This document shows, piece after piece, positions 53,249 to 61,781 of a stretch of DNA of 64,000 nucleotides. The translations under genes were made by a program, and so were the position numbers. This DNA comes from Labilibacter sediminis (GTDB lineage: Bacteria > Bacteroidota > Bacteroidia > Bacteroidales > Marinilabiliaceae), in contig NZ_VCHY01000006.1 of assembly GCF_005877885.1 (NCBI RefSeq), forward strand, positions 124,001 to 188,000, written 5' to 3'. The notes below the pieces were generated by a model. That model saw only the letters and a program-made list of their open reading frames with translations, made no database searches and had not been told where the DNA came from. The stretch's first letter is position 1. Each line of letters begins with the position of its first letter.

Positions 53249-55165
53249 ATGGTAAACAAATTGAGAACTTTTCTATTAAATATTTTTAAAGGGCGCAATG
53301 TGTCTCCATGGTGGATTCTGCTAATTGACATGGGGATTGTGACCAATGCGTTTATTTTAGCTTTTGTGTTACGTTTAAATGTGCAGTTGCAAACCTACTC
53401 TGTATCAGAAATGATTATTAAAGCAATATGGGTTTTGACGGTATATTTAATTTCATTTTTATTGTTTGGTTCCTATCGGGGGGTGATAAGACATAGTAAT
53501 TATCATGAGTTTAAATTGGTGATTATTGCCTGTTTTAGTTCATTTTCATTTTTAATGATATCAGATGCTGTATCCAGAATAGCCGGATATAACTGGATTA
53601 ATGTTCCTCGATTAGTGGTCATATTTCAGTTTCTTCTTACTGTTATGCTAAGTTTTGTATTTCGTATGATAGTGAAGGAGATGTATGCTTCCTTAACCAA
53701 AAAAAGTACTACAACCAATGTATATATATTTGGTGCGGGAGAAATGGGCCAGATTACATTAGAAGCCATACGAAATGATAAAGACAATCAGTATAATGTG
53801 GTTGGTTTTATTGATGATAATGAGTTTAAGTGGAATATGGTGCTACATTCTATTCCGGTTTTTGGATGGGATAAGGCAGTTAAAATTGGAGGTTCTAAGC
53901 GAGTTGATTTAGTCATCATGGCTATCAATCGTATTTCCGTTCAACGCAAGCACGAAATTGCAGATACCTGTTTAAACAAAGGGTGGAAACTGAAAGTTAT
54001 GCCTTCTGTAGGTAATTGGGTAAATGGAATCTCTAATCAAATGCAAATTAGAGATATTCGAATAGAAGATATTTTAGGAAGGGAAGAAATAAGGCTAAAC
54101 CAACTGCAAATAATGGAAGGCTTGGCCAACAAAATGATTGTTGTTACAGGTGCAGCCGGCTCTATTGGCTCTGAAATTGTGCGACAGTTATTACGTTTCC
54201 CTGTCCAAAAAATAGTGATGGTTGATGTGGCTGAGTCGGCATTGTACGATTTACAACAAGAGCTGTTGCTAAGTCATACGGATGCTCCTTTTGTAGCTGT
54301 CTTAGGAGATGTAACCAATTATCATCGAATGAAAGAGGTTTTTGATAAATATCAACCGGATATTGTCTTTAATGCAGCAGCGTATAAACATGTTCCTTTA
54401 TTGGAGGAATTTCCTTATGAAGCTATCCGGGTAAATATTGGAGGGGTAAAAGTGCTGGCAAACCTGGCAGTTGAGCATAAAGTGGATAAGTTTGTGATGA
54501 TTTCAACAGATAAAGCAGTGAATCCTACAAATGTGATGGGAGCTTCTAAAAGAATCTGTGAAATATATATTCAGGCCTTATCTCAATTAAAAGATATGCA
54601 TACTGAGTTTGTGACTACTAGATTTGGTAATGTGTTGGGCTCTAACGGATCGGTAGTTCCTCTCTTTAAAAAACAAATTGAACAAGGTGGTCCTATTACA
54701 GTTACCCATAAGGATATCACAAGGTATTTTATGACAATACCAGAAGCGTGTCAGTTGGTGTTGGAGGCCGGTTTTATGGGACAGGGCGGTGAGATATTTG
54801 TGTTTGACATGGGGGATCCTGTAAAAATTATTGATCTGGCCAAAGAAATGGTGAGTTTATCAGGGTTGAAATTAGGAGAAGATATTGATATTGTATTTAC
54901 CGGATTACGTCCTGGCGAAAAATTATATGAAGAATTGTTAGCGTCTAAAGAAAATACTTTACCAACACATCATGAAAAGATAATGATAGCTATGGTTCGT
55001 AAGTATGGGTTTGAATCGGTTAATCAGAAAATAGGGGATATGATTCAAGCATTAGATAATGAAGATAACCATGTTTTAGTGGGACGAATGAAAGAACTTG
55101 TTCCAGAATATAAATCTCAAAACAGTAAATTTAATGTTCTTGACGGGCAAATGATTCTCAAGTAA
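53249..55165 (+). CDS. Membrane nucleotide-sugar 4,6-dehydratase (CapD/PglF/WbpM family)
   Basis: A 638-residue protein. Four hydrophobic helices occupy about residues 15-140. A first Rossmann domain begins VYIFGAGEMGQITLEAI (about 160), and the SDR dehydratase domain begins VVTGAAGSIGSEIVRQLL (about 296), with FNAAAYKHVPLLEEFP near 372 and the active-site region STDKAVNPTNVMGASKR near 419. RPGEKLYEELL near 552 is a late family landmark. It converts UDP-GlcNAc-type donors to 4-keto-6-deoxy sugars at the inner membrane. No aminotransferase follows it here; the PglE-like enzyme at 41255 is a possible partner. Confidence 0.93.
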   Translation: MVNKLRTFLLNIFKGRNVSPWWILLIDMGIVTNAFILAFVLRLNVQLQTYSVSEMIIKAIWVLTVYLISFLLFGSYRGVIRHSNYHEFKLVIIACFSSFSFLMISDAVSRIAGYNWINVPRLVVIFQFLLTVMLSFVFRMIVKEMYASLTKKSTTTNVYIFGAGEMGQITLEAIRNDKDNQYNVVGFIDDNEFKWNMVLHSIPVFGWDKAVKIGGSKRVDLVIMAINRISVQRKHEIADTCLNKGWKLKVMPSVGNWVNGISNQMQIRDIRIEDILGREEIRLNQLQIMEGLANKMIVVTGAAGSIGSEIVRQLLRFPVQKIVMVDVAESALYDLQQELLLSHTDAPFVAVLGDVTNYHRMKEVFDKYQPDIVFNAAAYKHVPLLEEFPYEAIRVNIGGVKVLANLAVEHKVDKFVMISTDKAVNPTNVMGASKRICEIYIQALSQLKDMHTEFVTTRFGNVLGSNGSVVPLFKKQIEQGGPITVTHKDITRYFMTIPEACQLVLEAGFMGQGGEIFVFDMGDPVKIIDLAKEMVSLSGLKLGEDIDIVFTGLRPGEKLYEELLASKENTLPTHHEKIMIAMVRKYGFESVNQKIGDMIQALDNEDNHVLVGRMKELVPEYKSQNSKFNVLDGQMILK

Positions 55166-55665
55166 AGGATTTACTTTACAGTAATTTATCTTCATAAATA
55201 CACCAAATATGTTTCATACATATTTTCAGTTCTACGAGTATTTATACTATCAGGAAAAATACTTCGTCATTGTTTTTTGTGTTTGATTTCTAAATCAATT
55301 CTTCATTAGGGTGTATCAGCTAAGCGTTTGAAATTTGAATTAGTTTATTCTAATCTAATGTTAGTCTTTAAAATTCAGTAGAATCAAATAAATGCAGTTG
55401 TTGAGTAAAATACATTATGGGATTTAATTAAGTTGTTAGTCAACTAAGAGTTATGATTAATCAATATAACCTTAAAGTATGTCCTTATTATATCTAATTT
55501 GAATAAAAATCGAATTTGATGAATTCAATCACTTTCGCCAATTAAATTGATGATATAATAATTTAACGAATGACAATATTGAAATATTAAATCATAGTTT
55601 AGGGATGTGATGTAGCAACTCATAAGCCAATGATTTAATGTTTGATATTTAATACTGGAACAACA
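55166..55665. other. 500-base gap without a gene
   Basis: No coding frame is convincing. A small hairpin AGTAAA-GGA-TTTACT (55161-55175) overlaps the stop codon of the CapD-type gene. The rest is AT-rich and presumably includes the promoter of the acyl carrier protein operon, but no exact TAnnTTTG element was found (CTAATTTG near 55494-55501 is one base short). Confidence 0.45.
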
Positions 55666-55905
55666 ATGAAAGATCAGATTAGAAACTTTATTGCAGAAAT
55701 TACATTTAATGATCCTGATGTTATTAAAGATGAAACAAAGATTTTTGATGAAGGAATCTTTGATTCGATGGGTTTACTTGGATTAATTAATTTTTTGGAA
55801 AGTGAATTCAATGTTGTAACTGAAGATACAGAGTTGCAGGAAGAAAATTTTGGTAGTGTTGAAAGGATTGCAGCCTTTGTTGAAAGAAAAACAGTTGCAG
55901 CGTAA
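55666..55905 (+). CDS. Acyl carrier protein
   Basis: A 79-residue acidic, helical protein. FDEGIFDSMGLLGLINFLES (residues 27-46) contains the DSM motif with Ser34, the attachment site for 4'-phosphopantetheine; the family usually has DSL or DSM here. FGSVERIAAFVER near the C-terminus is helix IV. I chose ATG 55666; a TTG at 55642 would add 8 residues. It lies at the head of a run with an amidotransferase, a NadE-like ligase and an AMP-forming ligase, which resembles a dedicated (DltC-like) carrier rather than the fatty-acid carrier. Confidence 0.92.
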   Translation: MKDQIRNFIAEITFNDPDVIKDETKIFDEGIFDSMGLLGLINFLESEFNVVTEDTELQEENFGSVERIAAFVERKTVAA

Positions 55906-55942
55906 ATTTCTTTGAACTATTAATAATCTAAGCTTATAAGCT

Positions 55943-57916
55943 ATGTGTGGAATTGCTGGTTTTGTTTCTTCAAAGCATTTGCCGGATGTAAAGCATACAC
56001 TCAATGCAATGCTTACTCGAATTAGGCATAGAGGACCGGATGAGTGTGGTCTGTATCTCTCAGATGATGCATGTATGGGAAACGTACGTTTAAGTATCAT
56101 TGATTTAGCGACAGGCCAACAACCAATGAATTCACTTGATGGCAGGTATTGGATAGCTTATAATGGAGAAGTATTTAATTACCTGGAGTTAAAAAAAACA
56201 TTAGAAAAAAAAGGATATTCATTCAGAACCAATTGTGATACGGAGGTGGTTTTAACCATGTATCAGGAATATGGCATTGACTGTTTGGATTATTTAAATG
56301 GACAATTTGCTTTTTCTGTTTGGGACAGTCATGAAAAGGAAATGTTTTTGGCAAGAGATAGAATGGGAATTCGTCCATTATTTTATACAGAACAAAATTC
56401 CACTTTAGTTTTTGCATCGGAGGTAAAGTCACTTTTTGAATTTCCAGGTATTCAAAGGGAATTTAGTTCCAGTGCCTTAAAACAAATATTTACTTTTTGG
56501 ACTACCCTAACTCCTCTAACTGCATTTAAAGGAGTTTACGAAGTACCGCCAGGACATTATGCTGTTTATAAACAAGGAGTATTGTCGGTAAAACCTTATT
56601 GGAGATTAAATTTTGAAAGTCAACGAAATATTAGTTTGGCGGATGCTGCTGATGAATTTAAATCATTATTTAAAGATTCTTTAGCGCTAAGGATGAGAGC
56701 GGATGTTCCTGTTGCTGCATACTTAAGTGGCGGATTGGATTCAACAAGTACCACGGCCTTTATTAAAAAGATGTTTCCTCAAGCTTTAAATACTTTTTCA
56801 ATTGGTTTTGAGGAAAAAGATTTTGATGAGACTGTCTATCAAAAAGAAGTAGCTAGTTTTTTTGATACCAGACATCATTCAGTTTCTTTTAAAAATAACG
56901 ATGTAGTTGATTTATTTGAAAAGGTATTGTGGCATACAGAAACACCAATCTTAAGAACTGCTCCTTTCCCAATGTATAAACTATCTGAATTAGTTAGGAA
57001 TAATGGAATTAAAGTGGTTATTACTGGTGAAGGTGCTGATGAGATGCTGGGAGGGTATAATATTTTTAAAGAAGTTTTAATCAGGCAGTTCTGGTCAAAA
57101 TTTCCGGATTCAAAAATTAGGCCTTTGCTTCTTAAAAAACTGTATCCTTATTTACCTCAATTACAGGGGGCAGGAACAAGTATGTTAAAGTTGTTTTTTG
57201 GTTATCGATTAACAGAAACAGACTCCTCTATATATTCTCATTTATTACGCTGGAACAATACTTCGCGAATAGGTAATCATTTTACCAATGACTATAAGCA
57301 GCAGTTAAATGGATTTAACCCTTTACAGGAATTAGAGCAAAAACTTAATGTTAAAATTGGTAATTATTCAGCTTTGTCAAAAGCGCAATATATCGAATCT
57401 ACCATATTTATGTCTGGTTACCTGCTTTCTTCTCAGGGCGACAGGGTTGCAATGGGGAATTCGGTTGAAGGGCGATATCCCTTTTTAGATCATCGCATTA
57501 TTGAGTTTTGTTCATCCCTGCCGGATCATTTAAAATTAAAAGGGATGAATGAGAAGTTTCTTCTGAAAGAGGTGGTTAAAAATGATATCCCAAAATCAGT
57601 TTTAGACAGGCCTAAACAAGCCTATCGTGCTCCGATTGCAAAAGCGCTTTTAGAAGATAAAAATGGCTTTGTGGATCATTGCTTATCTAGTTCAAATATT
57701 AAGCACCTGAATGTGTTTGATGAGCAAAGTATTAATAAATTAATTAACAAATTAAGAAAAAGTCCTTCAATTTCGGAGGTAGATAATATGGCGTTAATGG
57801 GAATTTTATCAACTCAGGTGCTTTATAATCTTTATATAAAAGAATTTAAACATTTAAAAGATCATGAAATTCATCACGGAACAGTCATGAACGGTATTAA
57901 TTCGGAAAAACTATAA
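55943..57916 (+). CDS. asnB: Asparagine-synthase-type glutamine-dependent amidotransferase
   Basis: A 657-residue class II amidotransferase. Cys2 of MCGIAGFVS is the glutaminase nucleophile, with RIRHRGPDECGLY and YNGEVFNYLELKKTL in the N-terminal domain (about residues 1-200). The synthetase half has the pyrophosphate loop AYLSGGLDSTSTTAF (about 257-271), VVITGEGADEMLGGYN near 356 and NSVEGRYPFLDHRI near 508. It moves ammonia from glutamine to an adenylated carboxylate. In polysaccharide loci such proteins (for example WbtH-type) can amidate uronic acids, and here that is at least as likely as asparagine synthesis. It begins 37 bases after the carrier protein gene. Confidence 0.92.
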   Translation: MCGIAGFVSSKHLPDVKHTLNAMLTRIRHRGPDECGLYLSDDACMGNVRLSIIDLATGQQPMNSLDGRYWIAYNGEVFNYLELKKTLEKKGYSFRTNCDTEVVLTMYQEYGIDCLDYLNGQFAFSVWDSHEKEMFLARDRMGIRPLFYTEQNSTLVFASEVKSLFEFPGIQREFSSSALKQIFTFWTTLTPLTAFKGVYEVPPGHYAVYKQGVLSVKPYWRLNFESQRNISLADAADEFKSLFKDSLALRMRADVPVAAYLSGGLDSTSTTAFIKKMFPQALNTFSIGFEEKDFDETVYQKEVASFFDTRHHSVSFKNNDVVDLFEKVLWHTETPILRTAPFPMYKLSELVRNNGIKVVITGEGADEMLGGYNIFKEVLIRQFWSKFPDSKIRPLLLKKLYPYLPQLQGAGTSMLKLFFGYRLTETDSSIYSHLLRWNNTSRIGNHFTNDYKQQLNGFNPLQELEQKLNVKIGNYSALSKAQYIESTIFMSGYLLSSQGDRVAMGNSVEGRYPFLDHRIIEFCSSLPDHLKLKGMNEKFLLKEVVKNDIPKSVLDRPKQAYRAPIAKALLEDKNGFVDHCLSSSNIKHLNVFDEQSINKLINKLRKSPSISEVDNMALMGILSTQVLYNLYIKEFKHLKDHEIHHGTVMNGINSEKL

Positions 57917-57919
57917 AAT

Positions 57920-58915
57920 ATGAATATAGATAAAAAACCATTTTCAAGAGATATACTTCATCTTGATAAAATTGATGAAGTAATTGAAAATATATGCACT
58001 AAGTTAAAAGAAGATGTATATAAGAGGTTTAGGAGATATGGTGGAGTTATTGGAATAAGTGGAGGTATTGATTCTTCTGTTACCTTGGCTATTGCAGCTA
58101 AGGCTTTTGGACCAGAAAAACTCTTGGGAATAATGTTGCCGGAAACAGACTCTAGTCCCGAAAGTGAATTTTTAGCAAGGGAGTTAGCTAATAAATTTGG
58201 TGTTAAAAATATAGTTGAAAATATAAGTGGTGCACTGGATGGATTTGGGTGTTATACCCGAAGAGATGAAGCTGTAAAAAGTGTAATCCCTGAATATGAT
58301 CCTGGTGTGAATAAGATGAAGGTAGTAATACCCCAGGAGTTTGTGAATAAAAACATGCCCCCGGTTCATTTTGTATCTGTAATATTTCAGGATGGTTCAG
58401 AGAAAAGGGCTCGTCTGCCAATGAAAGAGTATTTACAGATTGTAGCGGCATCAAATTTTAAGCAGCGTAGCAGAGCGAATATGCTTTATTATCATGCCGA
58501 AGCTTTAAATTATGCAGTGATAGGAACACCCAATAAACACGAAGTTCAACAAGGTTTCTTTGTTAAGTATGGAGATGGAGCTGCTGATGTTATGCCAATT
58601 GGTAATTTGTATAAAACTCAGGTTTACCAGATAGCAAAATACCTTGGTGTTCCGGAAGCAATAATTAAGCGTACGCCAACAACAGATACCTATACTGCTG
58701 AACAAACCCAGGAAGAGTTCTTTTATCAGATGCCTTTTGAAACAATGGATTTGCTTTGGTATGGATGGGAAAATGAATATGCTCCTTCAGAAGTTGCTCC
58801 GGTTATGAAAATGACAGAGGATGAAGTAGAAAATATCTATAAGAATTTTGCAAGAAAACAGAAGACAACAGAATACCTGAGAACGCCACCCTTGCACGAT
58901 TATTATCGAGGATAG
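57920..58915 (+). CDS. NAD+ synthase-like ATP-dependent ligase (divergent NadE)
   Basis: A 331-residue protein of the N-type ATP pyrophosphatase fold with IGISGGIDSSVTLAIA (about residues 44-59) as the P-loop, ASNFKQRSRANMLYYHAEAL (about 174-193), VIGTPNKHEVQQGFFVKYGD (about 195-214) and a NLYKTQVYQIAKYLGVP helix. The ammonia-dependent NadE is about 275 residues; the extra length is a beta-rich insertion at about residues 115-170 between the P-loop and RSRAN region. There is no nitrilase domain, so ammonia would have to come from elsewhere, perhaps the AsnB-like neighbour 3 bases upstream. A second housekeeping nadE would suggest this copy has a cluster-specific substrate. Confidence 0.82.
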   Translation: MNIDKKPFSRDILHLDKIDEVIENICTKLKEDVYKRFRRYGGVIGISGGIDSSVTLAIAAKAFGPEKLLGIMLPETDSSPESEFLARELANKFGVKNIVENISGALDGFGCYTRRDEAVKSVIPEYDPGVNKMKVVIPQEFVNKNMPPVHFVSVIFQDGSEKRARLPMKEYLQIVAASNFKQRSRANMLYYHAEALNYAVIGTPNKHEVQQGFFVKYGDGAADVMPIGNLYKTQVYQIAKYLGVPEAIIKRTPTTDTYTAEQTQEEFFYQMPFETMDLLWYGWENEYAPSEVAPVMKMTEDEVENIYKNFARKQKTTEYLRTPPLHDYYRG

Positions 58916-59003
58916 AAAGTCAGATGTGCTCAGGTTTTAAATGGAAATAACGATAGTATCGGGAAATAGATTCTAGTCTTAATTTTGAAAAAAAATCAGC
59001 TCT

Positions 59004-60464
59004 ATGAACTGTATTGATTATTTATTGCCTAAAGATTTTAGTCCCGAGGACTTATTTGTGTTGGGAGTAAAAGAAGAGTTGTCCTATTCCGAATTAACGA
59101 AACAAGTAGCAAGGTTATCCGGTGCTATAAAAAAAGAGTATGGAGTTGGCAATAAGTTCATATTGCTTTCGCCGAACAATAATTATTTTATTATCTGTTA
59201 TTTGGCAATAATGAAATCTGGTAATGTTGTTATTCCATTAAATCCGACTATAGAACAGGATACTTTAGGATTTATAAAAGATCAAGCCTCGGTTCAATTG
59301 TCTTTTATTCCAAAGTTACTTCAAAACAGGATTAAAGTAGAGTTTGAAAATATTTGGGGCGAAGAAGAGGTTGAGTCGAAGAGTAATCAGTATCCAGGTG
59401 AAACATATCAGGATGATGTAGATTTTGATGAGAATCAACTGGCCGAAATTATTTATACATCAGGTTCAACGGCATTACCTAAAGGGGTAATGATATCTCA
59501 TAAAAATATTATTGCCAACACAACATCCATTATTGAGTATCTTAAACTTTCAGATCAAGATATTATGGAAGTTGTTTTGCCATTTTTCTATTGTTATGGT
59601 TTGTCATTATTGCATACTCACCTTAGGGTAAAAGGTAAAATTGTATTGAATAACAACTTTATTTTTATTGGTTCGGTAATTAATGATTTAAATAAATATA
59701 AATGTACTGGTTTTGCAGGAGTGCCAAGCCATTTTCAAATACTGTTGAGAAAATCAGAAACATTTAAAAATACAGATTTCCCGCATTTAAGGTATGTAAC
59801 CCAGGCAGGAGGAAAACTGCATACCGTTTTTATTGAAGAATTTAAAGCTTCTCTTCCTCAAACGGAATTTATAGTTATGTACGGTCAAACCGAAGCAACA
59901 GCTCGTTTGTCTTATTTGCCACCTGAGAGATTGAAAGATAAATTAGGATCATTGGGTAAAGGTATTCCCGGAGTGAAATTAAAAGTGGTGAATGAAAAAG
60001 GAGAGCAAACAGAACCGGGAGAAATTGGTGAAATTGTGGCTAAGGGTGGTAATGTAATGCTTGGTTATTATCAGGATGACCAAGAAACCGCAAATACATT
60101 GCGCAATGGATGGTTGTATACCGGAGACTTAGCAAAAGTTGATGAAGATGGTTTTATTTATCATGCAGCGCGAAAAAAAGAAATCATAAAGGTTGGAGGA
60201 CGAAGGGTAAGTCCAAAGGAAATAGAAGAGGTTATAGTATCTATACCCGGAGTAATAGACTGTACCATAGAAGCAATTAAAGATGATGTTTTAGGTGAGG
60301 CTATAAAGGCCATCTTGGTTAAGAATGAAATCAATCAGGATTTAAGTACTGAATCAGTAAAAGAGTTTTGTAGTTCCAAACTATCTTCGTATAAAATTCC
60401 TCATTTTATTGAATTTGCCAGCAATATGAAGGTGAATTCTGCGGGTAAGAAAGTGAAATCATAA
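59004..60464 (+). CDS. AMP-forming acyl ligase (ANL superfamily)
   Basis: A 486-residue adenylate-forming enzyme. The P-loop is IYTSGSTALPKGVMIS (about residues 150-165), VMYGQTEATARLSYLPP (about 292-308) is the A5 motif, GWLYTGDLAKVDEDGFIYHA (about 370-389) is A7, and KKEIIKVGGRRVSPKEIEEV (about 392-411) is A8. The final motif ends VNSAGKKVKS with the A10 lysine. It activates a carboxylic acid as an adenylate and likely loads it on the carrier protein encoded at 55666, although CoA cannot be excluded. It is at the short end for fatty-acyl-CoA ligases. Confidence 0.9.
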   Translation: MNCIDYLLPKDFSPEDLFVLGVKEELSYSELTKQVARLSGAIKKEYGVGNKFILLSPNNNYFIICYLAIMKSGNVVIPLNPTIEQDTLGFIKDQASVQLSFIPKLLQNRIKVEFENIWGEEEVESKSNQYPGETYQDDVDFDENQLAEIIYTSGSTALPKGVMISHKNIIANTTSIIEYLKLSDQDIMEVVLPFFYCYGLSLLHTHLRVKGKIVLNNNFIFIGSVINDLNKYKCTGFAGVPSHFQILLRKSETFKNTDFPHLRYVTQAGGKLHTVFIEEFKASLPQTEFIVMYGQTEATARLSYLPPERLKDKLGSLGKGIPGVKLKVVNEKGEQTEPGEIGEIVAKGGNVMLGYYQDDQETANTLRNGWLYTGDLAKVDEDGFIYHAARKKEIIKVGGRRVSPKEIEEVIVSIPGVIDCTIEAIKDDVLGEAIKAILVKNEINQDLSTESVKEFCSSKLSSYKIPHFIEFASNMKVNSAGKKVKS

Positions 60465-60663
60465 TTAACGATACATTGGTCTTTTATTTTTGATCATTCG
60501 TAAAATCTGATAGTTTTTGACAATCATAGTTATTTGTGGGGTCGAAATGTCGTTTTGGATGGTAGGTAAAGAGAAAGTTATGATTAGTGGATGTATGCTG
60601 GCTTGCAGGCATGTAACTATGTCGCTATTTTTAACGTTAGTGTAATAAATTACAAGCTCAATT

Positions 60664-61746
60664 ATGCAATCAGGAAATGCAACCATAATAAATAAGACAG
60701 GTATGCAGGTGAATGTTTTTCGTCAGGAAATCACTCGCCAGAGTTTGTTTCATTTATCGTACAAAAAGGAAATAACAGATTCCTTACATCCGGATGTGAT
60801 GGAGTATCTGTCTCAGGTTGTACCTCTGCATTCAGATAAGGTTTTAATAGTTGATTCAAATAAAACACCTTATTATAATAAAGTACTTACAAATCTAATT
60901 GGGATTGTTGACGTAAACCCAATCAATAAACTTTCAGATATAAATCATCACCTTTTTAAAATTAATGAGAATGTTTGTGATGCAGCAATTTTTGTTGGCT
61001 GTGCCAAAGTAATGGATTTAAATGAGCATACTATTCATTATAGGGCAAGTCATTTATGGTCGGCGGTAAAAAAACTTTCCTCATATGTAATTAAACAGCC
61101 CAAAAACAAAAATATACTTTCAAAAGCTGAAGTGCTTGGAAGATTGGTATATGCAGGATTTTCGATTATTGAATTTAAAGAAATTAACGGACTGCTATAC
61201 TATATGGTTATGAAGGTAAAAGGTTCGCCTAGTGATAAAGAAGGAAGCAATAGTAGTCTTATCTTTCCTATGCAAAGAATTGGGAAAGGAGGTAAAAAAC
61301 TAAAAGTTTTTAAGTTTAGAACGATGCATCCATACTCTCAATATCTTCAAGATTATGTGGTAAGGTTGAATGGATATAATTCCATGGGGAAACCAGATAA
61401 AGATTTTAGATTAACTCCATGGGGCAAATTTTTTAGAAAATATTGGCTTGATGAATTGCCTCAATTTGTAAACCTTTTAAGGGGAGAGTTGGCTGTTGTG
61501 GGGGTTAGACCTTTGAGTAATACTCGTTTTGCAGAATTGCCTCAAGATGTAAGGGAGCAGAGAATCCAGTTTAAGCCTGGCTGTATACCGCCATACGTAT
61601 CGCTGTTAATGCCTGACTCCAAAGGTAATATTGAGGCAGAACGTATTTATATGAACGAGAAAAAGAAATATGGTTTAAGAGTAGATATAAAATATTTCTT
61701 TATGGCCATACGTAATATTATTACCGGAAGAATAACAAGTTCATAA
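60664..61746 (+). CDS. Sugar transferase domain fused to a methyltransferase-like N-terminus, lacking the membrane helix
   Basis: A 360-residue protein. Residues about 175-360 form a bacterial sugar transferase (phosphoglycosyl transferase) domain: FPMQRIGKGGKKLKVFKFRT (about 199-218), FRLTPWGKFFRKYWLDELPQ (about 246-265) with the DE dyad, and GVRPLSNTRF near 279. The usual re-entrant helix (K/R-R-xx-D ... P) before this domain is absent; the sequence there reads as a soluble strand. Residues 1-175 (VLGRLVYAGFSIIEFKEING near 156-175) look like a worn SAM-methyltransferase-type fold. A 199-base gap separates it from the ligase gene. It may use a soluble or differently anchored acceptor; function is inferred. 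Confidence 0.75.
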   Translation: MQSGNATIINKTGMQVNVFRQEITRQSLFHLSYKKEITDSLHPDVMEYLSQVVPLHSDKVLIVDSNKTPYYNKVLTNLIGIVDVNPINKLSDINHHLFKINENVCDAAIFVGCAKVMDLNEHTIHYRASHLWSAVKKLSSYVIKQPKNKNILSKAEVLGRLVYAGFSIIEFKEINGLLYYMVMKVKGSPSDKEGSNSSLIFPMQRIGKGGKKLKVFKFRTMHPYSQYLQDYVVRLNGYNSMGKPDKDFRLTPWGKFFRKYWLDELPQFVNLLRGELAVVGVRPLSNTRFAELPQDVREQRIQFKPGCIPPYVSLLMPDSKGNIEAERIYMNEKKKYGLRVDIKYFFMAIRNIITGRITSS

Positions 61747-61772
61747 AGCTGACCATTGGTTTGGCCAGCTTT
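61745..61772. terminator. Bidirectional hairpin between convergent genes
   Basis: AAAGCTG (61745-61751) pairs with CAGCTTT (61766-61772), with an inner CC/GG pair around an 8-base loop. It overlaps the stop codon of the sugar transferase and lies 9 bases from the end of the convergent SDR gene. The U-tracts on both sides are short. Confidence 0.6.
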
Positions 61773-61781
61773 AAAAGTAAA

